Part shown: positions 23,431-35,241 of the stretch, in pieces
How the letters are laid out: the number at the start of each line of letters is the position of its first letter
How positions within the stretch are numbered: position 1 is the first letter of the stretch
Source of the DNA: Pezicula radicicola
Taxonomy: Eukaryota > Ascomycota > Leotiomycetes > Helotiales > Dermateaceae
Direction of reading: 5' to 3'
Assembly (NCBI GenBank): GCA_003008705.1
Contig: PDUO01000001.1
Coordinates: forward strand, 744,001 to 808,000
DNA length: 64,000 bases
Translations under genes and position numbers: made by a program
Notes under the pieces: model-generated
The model's database searches: none
Told to the model about the DNA's origin: nothing
Seen by the model: only the letters and a program-made list of their open reading frames with translations

Positions 23431-24363
23431 TGATTGATACCCGGCATGATGACGATGTATTTATTGATGAGGCTTACAGGAGTTAGTCAGGCGTCCTCAT
23501 GATGGACGGTCTTATGATGCTGCATTTTCACGGAGCGTGTCTGTAGCGTAATTCTGGCTCCAAATGTGAGCTGTGTAACTGCAATGACCAAACCAGTACA
23601 TTGTTGCAATGTTTATAGTCCAGTGGAACCGAGACTACCATACAAACTGCTTGTAAAGTATCATTTTGACTCAGCTAGTGTATTAAGTAACATGGCAAAA
23701 TCAAGTGAATCACTGAAATCAAGTAACTTATCCAAAACAAGTAAGTTGCTCAAATCTCTCTTACATGTCAACACATAGCGATATGAAATGGTGTCTTACA
23801 AAGCAATTATCAAGGTGGTTTCAATCGATGGGATACGTGATTTACTTTCTGTCAGAAGTAGCTTCAAAGACCTTTTGTGGCGGTCATATCATTTGGAACC
23901 TCACCGCTCCTTGGACTCGGCTTCCTGCTTTTCTCGGATTCACCTGGTAACCACTGAGAACTCACTCCGAGAACTACTCTGTGATATGATTGTATATCGC
24001 CGGGCACGAATTGTGATGAGTCCGGAGATGATGAAAGTACTGCAGAGAGCCGTGTGTTGCCCTTCCATATATTCTAGACGGGCTTTCTATCGCACACGCT
24101 TGGGACTTAATAAAATCTGGGATTATGCTTCTGCATTACTCCCATAAAGGCACTCGGTCCAGCGAGTGAGGAGATGTTTTCCCCGAGAATTCATTTCCAT
24201 TTGGGAATGACTACAATTCGTACGAAGTAGCCCGAGGTTCCAAGAGTTCCAAGAGTACTCCCTCTACGTCAGTTATTGTTGAATGGATAGTATACGAACG
24301 TGTAGCGATGCGTCTACAAATAGTGCGGATCATTCTTACTTACCACGACAAGTTCCAGTATAG
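23431..24363. other. Intergenic between nif1 and the Tc1 element; motif copies
   Basis: Contains a tightly packed copy of the dispersed AAGTAACTT/CAAGTGA words at 23683-23757 and one 119-codon ATG frame (listed separately). No other gene is supported. Confidence 0.5.
23788..24147 (+). CDS. Hypothetical protein (119 aa), weak support
   Basis: ATG-started frame of 119 codons lying immediately after the dispersed repeat copy and 220 bp before the transposon. Composition is balanced with several basic residues, but I recognise no motif. It could be an orphan gene, a fragment of a repeat-borne gene or chance; nothing in the context decides. Confidence 0.2.
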   Translation: MVSYKAIIKVVSIDGIRDLLSVRSSFKDLLWRSYHLEPHRSLDSASCFSRIHLVTTENSLRELLCDMIVYRRARIVMSPEMMKVLQRAVCCPSIYSRRAFYRTRLGLNKIWDYASALLP

Positions 24364-24365
24364 TA

Positions 24366-24394
24366 CAGTCGGTAGCAACTTATAACCGCGATTT
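24366..24394. repeat. Left terminal inverted repeat of the Tc1 element
   Basis: 29-bp terminus beginning CAGTCGGTAGCAACTTATAA, matched in inverted orientation by 25685-25713 with two mismatches. Both ends abut TA. Confidence 0.93.
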
Positions 24395-24455
24395 TACCGA
24401 ATTTACATATTTTCGAACACGTGTCTTCTTGACTCTCTCTTTTCAACACCACAAA

Positions 24456-25556
24456 ATGCCAACACCACGTCGTCCACTAGGCCCTATATCTGGGAATATT
24501 ACAAGGAAGAAGCAATTGAATAAATATAGAAGAGGTCGAATTGCTGAGGCAGCTTCTCGAGGCGATAGAAATGCAGACATTGCCCGTGCCTTCCAAGTGG
24601 CAGATTCGACCATTCGAGACACTGTGCGCCTCGACCCATTGCGCGATGAAGGTTCCTCTCTACCTCGAAAGCCCCGAAAGAAATCATACGATGATCGAGA
24701 TGAACGAGCTATCCTAAGGNATGCNCGCCTCGAGCCAAAGTCGACGTATNAGCAGGTTAAAGAGGCTACAGGTGTCAAATGTTCGACCACTACTATTAAG
24801 AAGATATTAAAGGAACATGGCATTGTCAATTGGCGCGCAAAGAAGAGGCCAGAGTTGACAAAGGAACATACAAAGGAACGCTACAACTGGTGCAAAGCTC
24901 GAGAGGAATGGACATTTGTAGACTGGAAGAACATCATGTGGAGTGACGAGTGTTCGGCAGAGCGTGGTTCGGGTAAATCAACACAATGGGTCTTTCGAAC
25001 AATAGCTCAGAAATGGAACAAAGAGATGATATCAACCTATCCTAAAAGTAGGGATATATCAGTCATGGTCTGGGGATGTTTTTGGGGAACCATTGATAGC
25101 ATTGGTCGGAGTGAGCTGTACATTTTGGACCGTGATTTTGAGAGTAAGAAGCATGGCTACTCTTCGCGCTCTTACATCGAAGTTCTCGAGGATCAGATGC
25201 CGAAATACTTCCAACCAGGCCTTGTATTTATGCAGGATGGTGCCTCTATCCATACATCTCATGCAGTTCGCAAATGGTTTGCAGATATGGATATACCTGT
25301 ACTTCCATGGCCAGCAGTCTCCCCCGATTTAAACCCTATTGAACACATCTGGTGGCATATGAAAAAGCAGGTTCTGGATGCGCACCCTGAGCTTCAAAAC
25401 ATAGGGAAATCTGAAGAAGCACTCGCAGCATTAGAGCAAGCCTTAATTGATGCTTGGAATAGCCTCCCTGATGAGCTATTTATGTCTCTATTAGAGAGTA
25501 TGTCAAGGAGGATAAAAGCATGTATTGAGGCAGATGGATGGCATACAAAATACTAG
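24456..25556 (+). CDS. Tc1-type transposase, DD34E (366 aa)
   Basis: The first ATG of the frame is at 24456. An N-terminal helix-turn-helix region (GRIAEAASRGDRNADIARAF...STIRDTVR) is followed by a second HTH (...TYxQVKEATGVKCSTTTIKKIL). The catalytic triad is seen as WSDECS (Asp near residue 164), FMQDGASIHTS (Asp near 261) and SPDLNPIEHIWWHMKK (Glu near 296); exactly 34 residues separate the second Asp and the Glu, the DD34E spacing of the Tc1 clade. No stop or frameshift interrupts the ORF; three codons contain an N and are undetermined. It catalyses cut-and-paste transposition at the flanking inverted repeats. Confidence 0.95.
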   Translation: MPTPRRPLGPISGNITRKKQLNKYRRGRIAEAASRGDRNADIARAFQVADSTIRDTVRLDPLRDEGSSLPRKPRKKSYDDRDERAILRXXRLEPKSTYXQVKEATGVKCSTTTIKKILKEHGIVNWRAKKRPELTKEHTKERYNWCKAREEWTFVDWKNIMWSDECSAERGSGKSTQWVFRTIAQKWNKEMISTYPKSRDISVMVWGCFWGTIDSIGRSELYILDRDFESKKHGYSSRSYIEVLEDQMPKYFQPGLVFMQDGASIHTSHAVRKWFADMDIPVLPWPAVSPDLNPIEHIWWHMKKQVLDAHPELQNIGKSEEALAALEQALIDAWNSLPDELFMSLLESMSRRIKACIEADGWHTKY

Positions 25557-25684
25557 GAAACTAGTGCTTTTAGGAATGATAAATTCTATTATTTCTTATT
25601 ATATATTGAAAGAATGAATGCAATATAATTAGTGGTTGATTTATAATAGCCTTGGTAATAGGCTGACTAGTGGGCTAAATTATG

Positions 25685-25713
25685 AAATCGCGGTTATAAG
25701 TTGCGACCCACTG
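25685..25713. repeat. Right terminal inverted repeat of the Tc1 element
   Basis: 29-bp inverted counterpart of 24366-24394, ending ...TTGCGACCCACTG before the TA at 25714-25715. Confidence 0.93.
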
Positions 25714-25715
25714 TA

Positions 25716-26839
25716 GCAAAACACATGATCTAGCTGCTCGTGCCCATAGAAGGACGCGAAGGGAGCATACGCTCTCATGTATTGTACTCGTACACAAACC
25801 CCCACACAACACTCAGCATGAACGCCGGAAGTAGGCTCTACTGTAGGACATTGGGGTATTGCCATCCGCCCGATCATTACGATACACGAGAGGCAGGCGG
25901 ATATTATTGTACAACCACGGCCAAGCTGGATAAATTGTTTTGTTTGTGATACTCTAGAAGGGGATGCGAAGGAGGGATTTTCTTAGATTTTTCTTCCCTT
26001 GTTCCCTTGTTCCCCTTCCTGCAAGAAAAGACACGAAGGTTCGGGCGGCCGGGTTGAATCTGGCATCTCGATGCACTGATGCAGCCTGTGAGTGATTTTG
26101 GTCCGTCCGTTCTGTATTCTGCAGGTCATAGAACTGGCTCGTGAGTGGTCACAGTATGTCAAAAAGGTGTGAAATTGGCAAAACTCGACGGTCAGCACTG
26201 GTTGATCCAAGAGTTCTGTATGTACCGACTCTTTGCATTAGACCAAACCTTACAATCCTCCTGCAAACCTACGTTCAGCCTTTCGTAGCGCTGGGGCATG
26301 GGTTTTCTTGCGCTGCATGCGACATAGGTAGGTACTGCCTGTACTGATTTCCGTACAAAGGTACCTTCGTACTGCCCTTAATTCCTATATTATTACTGTG
26401 CTGTAGAGAGCTATTACTGTACTCTCTGTACTGCGCCATTAGCACCATCAGCACTATCAGCACCATCGGCTCCCACACGTTGCGAAGGTGGGGGCAGCAG
26501 CCACCAGTGTGCACCCCATCTTCCACTCTTCCACTCTTCCTCATTGAAATAAACACTTTGGCCCTCACACAAGTAGGCCAACCTAGAGCACCCTACCACG
26601 CCTAATCACAGCGCATCTGCCGGCGGTTGCCTCGACTTTCACTTCCACTTCTACATCCACGTCTTCCCCAATAGCCGCCCTTCCCCTCCCCTGGCCCTTC
26701 TCAAGACTCTCTTCATCACGTCACGCTGCTGTCGCATGGGGAACAACAACTCGCAACCTCCAGCCTCCGACATCCTTTCCCACTTCGCATTGGTTTCAAG
26801 GTTCGCAGGAAGCAGAGCACGAGTACTCGTGGCGGCGCA
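25716..26839. other. Intergenic, promoter side of the WD40 gene
   Basis: 1.1 kb. Contains a run of AGCACCATCAGCACTATCAGCACCATCGG imperfect 9-bp repeats near 26441-26470 and TACTGTACTGTAC words at 26330-26440. The final 250 bp is C/T-rich and free of AG, typical of a long 5' leader. No gene seen. Confidence 0.5.
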
Positions 26840-29435
26840 ATGAGCAACACTTTAACGCCTCCCCGAGACGACTCCGGCTTAGACGATGACTTTCCCATTC
26901 TCGACAATGGGGTGGACTTCAATGCAGAGGGGCATCAACCTTCTTTACAACTGAACTCCTCTCTACCCACGCCGGTCAGCCACATGGATATGAGTTTGGA
27001 CTTTGACGAGGGCCGGAAATCTGGCATGGACGCGAGAAACGAGTCGCATGAAATGTAAGCGGGTTTCCCATTGCCTTTCAGTTACTGGTTTCGTATCACT
27101 CTCGTTTCTTGGGGGACACTGCATATCTTTGTACTTGTAGTCATTGCTGTATACTGTGGCTAATGAGGAACTGCGATAGGACTTACGACGAAGATCAGGA
27201 CATGTCGGACGGCGGTGTGCCTTTGACTACAACCTCTGCGCATAACGAACATGACAACGGCAGTGAGAGTAGTGACGAGGAATTAGATACGGTTGATTCT
27301 GAGATGATGGGCACTCAAAACCTCCACGGCCTGCTTCACAGCGCCAATCTCCTCCAGTCCACCCTCAACCCGAACGATACGCCTCTCCATTATCCACCAC
27401 ACCTTGGACCATACTTCCCAGAAGAGTATGCGGAATACGCAGCACCTGAAGAAGTGGAACTACCGAGTGCCTTTGCGCAGCCACCTCCAGCCCTTCCCAA
27501 TTTGCCAGAGGCGATGTCGCAGGTATCGCAACAATTGCAACATATTCAAGATGGACAAGCACATGGAGAATTGAATGGGCTTGAAGAGCCACAAGCACAT
27601 CTCCACCTTGAAAACAGTACAGCGCCCCTTCCCTTACCTTCTCTTTCGTATGTAAGCATGGAAGACTCTGAAGAGCCTCCCAGCCACGTTTCGACGGCAG
27701 ATGTCTCTGCCGTGGCTGCAGGGTCAATAAACGTACCGCATATGTCAGGTGCAGAAGACTGGACATCTTCTCCAGCTTTGGATACTATGTATCTCGGTCA
27801 TGACCATGCAGGCCATTTTCCTTTTTCGTCCTTACAAGCTCCTGGCGGAGATGATGCATCTGAAGCTGACGAAAATGAAGTTGATGAGCAAATCAACCTG
27901 AGTCTTCCTGACTTCCTTCACCGTTGGAGCATGACAGTTTCGACAAATGGCAGCAGCAAAAAGCTACCCAGAGGCCCCAATCTAGCAAGCGTACGCGAGC
28001 AAAGCATGAAAATGGTCCAAGCGATAGACATCTCCAATCTCAATGGTGAGCAATGTGATATTCAAGGTATCAACTGGGACAGCCTAGGAGTTTCTAGATC
28101 CGAAGCAAGGCAGATGCGTCGACAGACTTACAGAAATTACACGAATTTGAGAATGCCCCAACAAGGACATGTGAGTATTTCGCATACTATTTACCTGGTC
28201 TACTTAGCTAATAGTTGAAGACTCGGCGTTATGGGACGAGGCCTGATAATATTGATAACCACTTCAAGTTCCGACGAATGGACTTCGAGCATGATGTCCA
28301 CTTGGCTCATTTCCAGCTACGAAACCTGCTGGCCTGTCCTTCACGCGGTAATACGTTTTACGCGGGCCATTCACAGGTTATGCGTGTCAATCAAGCAGGG
28401 GATAAATCAGTAGCGATGGACTTGACAGATCCAGATGTCCAGCCGCTTCATGCATTCTCTAATGGTATTCAGATCTCGACCTTGACGGCTGCACATGATG
28501 TCCTCATTGCAGGTGGCTTCTGTGGAGAGTATGGCCTGTCCAACCTAAGGGCCGAACAATCCACGAAACATACCGAGGGACTTATAACGGATCACCACAA
28601 TAGTATCACCAATCATATTCAAGTACATCTTTCCAGAGGTTCGTCTTCACCTCTGGCAGCATTCGCATCCAACGACAATGGACTTCGGGTCCTTGATGTG
28701 ACCACCAACAAACTCATTAAAGAACAGAAGTTTGAATACGCCATAAATTGTTCATCTATCTCGCCAGATCAACGCCTCCGAGTGCTTGTGGGCGACACTA
28801 AGAGTGTCATAATTTGTAATGCCGAAACAGGTGAGATACTACAAGACCTCAAAGAACCCAACGGGCACCTTGACTTTGGTTTTGCTTGTGACTGGGCAGA
28901 TGATGGATGGACAGTCGCTACTGGTAATCAAGATATGCAGATCAAGATATGGGATGCGCGGAGGTGGACTACCAACCGAGGGATGCCACTGCCTCTTGCT
29001 ACCATCGCGGCCGAGATGGCTGGAGTGCGGAAGCTCAAGTTTTCACCACTTGGATCTGGTAAGAGAGTCCTGGTTGCAGCTGAGCCGGCGGATTTCATTA
29101 GTGTCATCGATGCCGAAACGTTCAGCACTAAGCAGACACTGAGCTTTTTTGGCGAGATTGGAGGCGTCGATTTCACGAATAATGGACAAGATTTGGTTGT
29201 TGCGAACTGTGACAGCATGAGGGGAGGCATCATGGAGTTTGAAAGGTGTGATTTAGCAGCGGAGGCACTTTACGGTCTTTCGGGAAGCTCTCGTAGGACG
29301 CCAGGAAGCGAGAAGGATTTCGGACTGGACTGGAGGTCTACTGAGGAGGAAATACTGTGGCATCCTCAAGCAAAGAGGACAGCAGCACATCGGAAGAGGA
29401 AAGCGGTCAATTTGTCTGCTATGAGGGCTTTCTAA
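26840..29435 (+). CDS. WD40-repeat protein (806 aa), function unknown
   Basis: CDS join(26840..27054, 27180..28170, 28221..29435), phases 2 and 0. The N-terminal 370 residues are acidic and low complexity (DEDQDMSDGG, SESSDEELDTVD). After QMRRQTYRNYTNLR comes a conserved entry segment FKFRRMDFEHDVHLAHFQLRNLLAC and then WD-type blades: GLRVLDVTTNKLI, SVIICNAETGEILQDL, TVATGNQDMQIKIWDARRW, FISVIDAETF. The C-terminus has a basic RKRKAV that could be a nuclear signal. The family is fungal and plant WD40 proteins without an assigned biochemical role that I can name securely. The second exon acceptor at 27179 was chosen for phase and for continuing MTYDEDQD. Confidence 0.86.
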
Positions 29436-31912
29436 ACAAAACTGCATCCGCAGTACAACTCTTGCTTATAATCATGGCTGAAAGGATCATGCCTCAGATT
29501 CTTGCTGGAAATGAGGCCGGAGCGGGTTTGCCATTATTGAACATTTTTATTCGAGCCACTAATGCAGGACGGCCTTTTTCTTCTTTTTCTTTTCTTTTCT
29601 TCTCTTTTTTTTTCGATGATACCACGGCAAGGACTAGGAGTAGGGACTGGGATTAGGAGCATAGGACATTATCAGGGCCGGTTGGAGGAAATACAACCTC
29701 TTCACATAGTTGCTGCTTTTTCGTCTTTTCTGTTGGAATACTTAGGGGCATCATTCGGCGCTATTCATGGCGGAAGGTGGGCTCGAAATTTCATGATGGG
29801 GAATGACATATGAATACACGACACACTACGACACAACAGTGTTTGATCTGGATATTCAACTGCGATGGTTACTCACATGCATTGTTTCGTCTTTTGCGCT
29901 GGGGTACTCCGTGGGGTGCATAGTACCGCGGGTTTTAAAGCGGTTGAGGTGATGACGAAGAGGTGTTTAATTTATGGGTGCTTCACTATATTTATAGTGA
30001 TGTTCTTCCTGAGTCAGAAATTAAAGTAAAATAATTCAGAATTGGAATGTATCTCTTCCCACTCATTATATCGTTTGTTTAATGCCAATTGCAGTTGGTG
30101 CCTTAACAAGTATTCTTGTGGTTATGCGATCTGCACATCATCTCGCAGTTTAAATTTTCAATAGAAACAGAAGCTAGCAATGGCTTAGATTGTTTGGAGT
30201 AGGCAAGGAGAAAAGGATCTTGTGTTTTGCCTTGGTTCTGTTTCTTGTTCACCCGCTTATTAATTGCATTGTCCTGCCAAGGTTCTAGCGATTTTGTTAC
30301 ATCGATCCTTAAGGTACTTGCCAACTTTACTTACCTCACTCAGAAACCAATTAAGTCATCTTGAAGGTTAATCTACCAACTACCTACTATTAGCTACACA
30401 CATTTCAAGGTTGTGAATTAGACTCAGATATCTAAGTTAAGATCTATTCTTAGTTTAATTTTAATATATTACCAGCTATTTAGTTAATGTTTGGGCTAGC
30501 TGGATAGATAGAACTTGTGTCTTGTATGACTGCTGTAACTATTTATGGGATAAGTATTTTCTCTTCTTCTAAGAAGCCATTCTTTTAGTTTTGTTGAACA
30601 GAATGTATCGGTCGCTCTGGTTTATAGTAGAATAGACTCAAGTATGAAAATCCAACGGTGTTCCTGATCCGTGGGTCTTATTTATACCATATCTTGGAAC
30701 CTACCTGGAAAGAGAGTTATTGCTAAGTATGGTATCAAGTGTATGGAAGGTTCTAGAATACAAGTCGCATCGCTGAGTAAGTCGCTTGGTTTGAGTATAG
30801 TAGCTGGCTCTCACTCGCTCGCCTAACATTCGGTGATTCTCCTGTGTGACCGCTGTACTGTACAGGAAACCTTGTTTATATTTGGCTTGTCTATTATTGT
30901 ATGGGATTATTTTTGAGTATGGAACTCCATACTACTAGTACTATGGAATGAATACCTTTTTTAAAAAGAAAGAAAATCTATACTATCTCTCTCTCTGGAA
31001 TCCTAGGCCTTCGTTTGTTTGCATGTAGAAAAGAAGTAAAAGGTATTATTAATACTGAAGTCTAGAATATTTGTCACCATTGCTATTTGTTTCTTGCCCG
31101 CCAACACTACGAAGGAATATCACAAACATGAAATTGTTTTGTTACCCGTTGGTCGAGTTTCCAAGGAGCTCTTAGACCAATAGAAAAATTAAATCATCAA
31201 TGCTGCTTACCATATAAACTTACCCAAACCAGAAAAGGAGGTTTCAACTTGCGATGCTTGCGAGAAAGAAAAAGCCAAGACTAGAGTTCCTCGGATCTTT
31301 CTCGAAACAAGCACCCTGGTGCACTAGAACGTGTCTGTCAGGTCTTGGCGGGGTGAAACGTTCAAGGTTTAATTGTGTACGGGGTTTTTTTTATGATGAT
31401 GACTTCTTGTGACTTGTTTTGGTGTTTAGTGTGGAAGGCACGGAAGGGCGAGATAGATGTAAGCAGAGGAGGGGTTGGCGGTGGAAGGGTGGGAGTGTAA
31501 GCAATGGTGTCATATGGTCATGGTCGGTGATAATGTTAGTTCCATAAGTATGGAGTACTAACGACTAACTTAGGCTGTCGCTTATAATTAGGAATGTCTG
31601 CCATCTGAGTTCAATGAGTTGAGCGTCAAGAAGCACCATTATGGATGAGAGGCTGTTCTGAAAAGAAAACTAAAAGTTCAAATTGCAATTGTGGTATCCG
31701 CATGAGGCCGTCGATCGTCTAGAAAAAAAATTATGAAAAACAATACTGCAGTCCTGTCAAGTCCCATTGACTCTGGACCTCTTAACCGCATCATTTTATC
31801 CATTACCCAACCATTAATTTATATCGTACAGTCTCCCGTGCCGGCTGGGTGACCGCCGTTCATCATGAGACGATTTTTTCTATGCGTACCAAGCACCTCT
31901 CAGTCATGGTGT
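29436..31912. other. Gene-free AT-rich stretch
   Basis: 2.5 kb between the WD40 gene and the SOD-like gene. It holds a T/C-rich run at 29572-29612 (3' flank), a CT microsatellite at 30981-30994 and scattered low-complexity AT. Short open frames here start with non-ATG codons or have no domain. No tRNA or rRNA seen. Confidence 0.5.
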
Positions 31913-32783
31913 TTAACCCAGCAGCGTGAATGTTGTGGCGACGACACCAAGGATGATAGCACTCAGTCCAGCAGTTCCCTTGGTGGAAGCTGCATCGCCA
32001 GTGAACCGCGCTGGTCCACTCGACGTAGCGGAAGGAGATCCAGTGCTTGTGGCATTCGGCTTCCCACCCACGTTGCCACCCACGAGGGTAAAGTTCGCAC
32101 AAGTAATGCGCGTAGTATTTGCAAAGTGTACGGCCAAAGAACGGTTACCGAAGAAGGAACCGAGTCCCTCGAGAGTCGAGGCGAAGCTGTCGGTGTAAGA
32201 TGCTGTGAAAGGATCGGAGCTAATATTGCCGTACTTGCCCGCAAGGTCGCCTACTTGGCAGGTCTGTGGGAGGTCGCTGTCGCAGGGAGGGGCTTCACCG
32301 CGGATGAAGCTGTGTATTTTATTAGTGGGTGTTTTTCTGGTTGGGAGATGAGAGATTACGTACGGATCAAGATGACCAAGAGTGCGGGTGCAATTTCCGT
32401 CTGCTGGGACTGGGAAGGCATGAAGATGGTAGACTACATGTGTTAGCTATTGTAGATGATAGCATTTATGTTTTCAATTTACGGAAGGGTCCACCGCTTG
32501 TGGGCAGGTTCTCGAAGTTGACTTGGAAGGTAACACCGATGCCATTTGGGTTTGCTGTGGCAGATACACTTCCCTTGACATTTCCACGTGGATCGTCTGG
32601 ATTGAAGAACTCCTTGTCTGGAAGTATTGCTCTGTAGATTGGTCCTGGAGGATTGTTCTCTACGACAGTTGCGTTGCCTAGGGTGCCAGTGACGGGGTCG
32701 CTGGTGGTTTGAGCGGTCACAGAAGTGATAAGGGCAGCAACAAAGACTGCTGCCGTGGTGATTGAACGCATCTTGAATGTCAT
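31913..32783 (-). CDS. GPI-anchored Cu-only superoxide dismutase-like protein (255 aa)
   Basis: CDS complement(31913..32309, 32364..32433, 32483..32783). A signal peptide (AAVFVAALITSVTAQ) is followed by YRAILPD, GPFLYHLHAFPVPADGNCTRTLGHLDP, RGEAPPCDS, TCQVGDLAGKYGNISS, SFFGNRSLAVHFANTTRITCANF. The HxH pair, the His of GHLDP and the His of VHFANTTRITC are in the positions of the copper ligands of fungal Cu-only SODs such as Candida Sod4/Sod5/Sod6, and no zinc loop is present. The C-terminus is Ser/Thr/Gly-rich and ends in a hydrophobic GPI-attachment segment (AIILGVVATTFTLLG). The expected role is disproportionation of extracellular superoxide at the cell wall. A second ATG at 32771 is equally good as start. 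Confidence 0.85.
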
Positions 32784-35241
32784 GAGTTTTGCCTGAGAGT
32801 GTGCTTTGGTGTCTGGTGATTCTGAAAATAGAGGTCAACTAGTGCTTTTGGAGGAAGTAGGGTGTCTTATTGTTGCGAAAAGGCTGTCCTTACAAGCTGA
32901 AGGGGGAGGAGCGAGAATGTGGATGAGAGTTCTTGTTGTTGCTGTTGTTATTTTGAATCACAACACTGCTAGAATATGGTGAAGGTTGCTCTCAAAGGCG
33001 AACGTCACAAGGCTGGACTGGGCAGGGCTTGAGTGATAGATGCGGCGGCGGCGACGTCAATCTTATAAAAAAAAACCAACAGAAAAGACAAAGACTGACG
33101 ATACTTGCAGGCACTGTATGATAGCACTGAGCCCAACTAGATGAGATGCAGGAGGTCTGCGACATTACGGCGCGTGTAACTTCCGTGCTGAAAGACAGTA
33201 AGAAAGTCTTACCGTCCCCTTACAGATCACGACATGCTAGGATTTGTGCGGTTTCTGCGGATGGATTGGCTGGTCGTTTCTCGAACGTTGGCGACGCGGG
33301 ATAAACAGCGAACGAAGACACGGAAGAGATGATGATAGGCGTCGGATAGACAAACATCCTTTCACACCAGCAGCAAGGTTAGGCCTGCACGGTCTCGGTA
33401 GATGGAGCCGCAGATGTGCGTCTGCGGCTCCCCCCCCCTCTTGTTGGTACACTTACAGTACTGCACTGTACTGTTCCTACCTTACTGTACCTCCTGTACC
33501 TACCATGTTGATTATCGTCGTCTTGGTTAAGCTGATCGTGTTTGCACGTTTCATGTATCGCCAGAAGGTACTAACACGGACTCTAGGACTGTGTTGACTC
33601 CGTTGAGCTCGTAAAAGGGATAAAACAACGGGATGTCTTTGTGTGCGTCTTGCTGGATTCGTGAGGCGCTCTGGTGCTCCCAAGAAATTAGCTGTTGGAA
33701 GACGATGTCTATGTGTTGATTCACTTTCTTTGAGGCACTAGAGGGAGTTGGTTTAAGCTGGAGGAGCTGGAGGAGCTGGAGATCTCCCGGCCGATCCTGG
33801 TGATGAGGTCATTCATTGCATACAGTAAGCGCCGACTGGAAGTGATGCTTAAATCCTTAATGGCTCGCAATATAAGCCGCTGTGAGAAGCATGCAGGGGA
33901 AGAAGTTAAGACGTCGTTCATTCAACGGTACCCGCTGCACTGGTGCATGGTACAGTACAGTATAGTACCGTAAAGTACCGTAAAGTGTCGACACTACTCG
34001 GCACGGTGGGTGTGGACCGTCGAGACCCTTCCAAATACCAAGCTTTTGTTGATCCCCGTCTATTCCCAATAAAGTATGCAATGAATCTGGGGCAATCCCT
34101 ACGCTGCTTGTGCTGTAAAACAGGGGTGTGCTTGGGCCAGCCATCTTCCTCCTCCTCCTTGCACCTCGTATCGAAAGGGCTCAGAAAAGGCAAGAACTTT
34201 GTTTTACGAAGGGTGCTTGTCCAACCGATCGTACCGACCCGTCTTTTTCCTCGCCAACCAATCGGTGAGCTCCAATCTTTCTGATCGATTCCCCTTATCT
34301 CCAGACGTACTGTCTCTTGTTTCATGTAGCCCCTGAGCTGGTTACAAGTGCACGACTCAACTTCTTAAGATGCAGCAAACCGTGCGGACCGAAACAACCT
34401 GGAAAAAGACAGCCTGAACACCAACGGTTTGTTTCCTTGTTCAGACAAGCTTTGTGCCAAGCCTCGTGCCAAGCTTTCTGCCAGATCCCTCACCGGCCCA
34501 CGATCGTCGCCGCCAAAACTTCTCAAGAGGGCATTATTGCCAAGCACTCTGACATTCTTCTAAAGATTCTTCACCAGATTCATTCATGCAATTATGAGAT
34601 TAAAACTGGTTAAAATGCAGTACAATACCTGTGGAGTACAAGTCCACGTCATCTATCCTATTTCTTCTTTATTCTTCTCATCTTTCAGTCGCATCTATTT
34701 TGATTATCTTGACTCTTATTATACAATCGGAGAAAGGCCATTTAGGCTAGAGTAGTGAGCCCGTTTCTCTAAGGGCACGAGCGAGGGGACGGACGGTGGT
34801 TGTGTCAACTCGGATCCTCCCAACGCCGATGGCTGTGCTGTCGATCTAACTTGAGGCACCGACATTCAATCACATAATCGTGAATAGTGAGTCTTGAAGC
34901 TTTCGAGCATCATTTTACTAAGTCTTTATACTCAGTAGTAGCTCTGACACTATCCATTGTAGGAACTGCGTGCACTGCAGGTTCCTACTTTAATGAATCT
35001 GTAAGGCCCAATCCGATTATCTGAGCTTTTGCCACAAAATATCCATCTAAGTACAATATAGGACTTTCAGAATCATATCACGTTTATATTTCAAGGCATT
35101 GATGTGGAGTACAATGTTCTATTGATAGTGCTATGTGAACTCCACCTAGCAAAAGAAAAGCAAGCGACAAAGAATACAGAATAAGCCGCCTCACCTACTC
35201 ACTATCTCTATCTTTTACTCAACCCACCTTCCCTCGCAGTA
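32784..35241. other. Gene-free stretch with GTAC-word clusters
   Basis: 2.5 kb. Notable are a CCCCCCCC run at 33429-33437, dense GTACTGTACC words at 33448-33506 and a TAGTACCGTAAAGTACCGTAAAGT short direct repeat at 33963-33986. ATG frames on both strands around 33240-34600 are overlapping and mutually antisense with no domain; I do not call any. Confidence 0.5.

Larger units (their letters stand above)
24364..25715 (+). mobile_element. Tc1/mariner DNA transposon with TIRs and TA target duplication
   Basis: The element proper runs 24366-25713. Its ends are inverted repeats: left CAGTCGGTAGCAACTTATAA continuing CCGCGATTT, and the reverse complement of the right end is the same over 29 bp except for two mismatches (positions 5 and 9). 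Both are flanked by TA (24364-24365 and 25714-25715), the Tc1/mariner target duplication. The total of about 1.35 kb with one intact transposase ORF is standard for the superfamily. Three ambiguous bases (24720, 24725, 24750) lie inside, as expected where an assembler met several near-identical copies. No RIP-like decay is visible in the ORF. Confidence 0.95.

Noticed and set aside
33243..34613. Several 60-135 codon frames on both strands
   Set aside because: No family, overlapping, in a region of GTAC words; judged chance.
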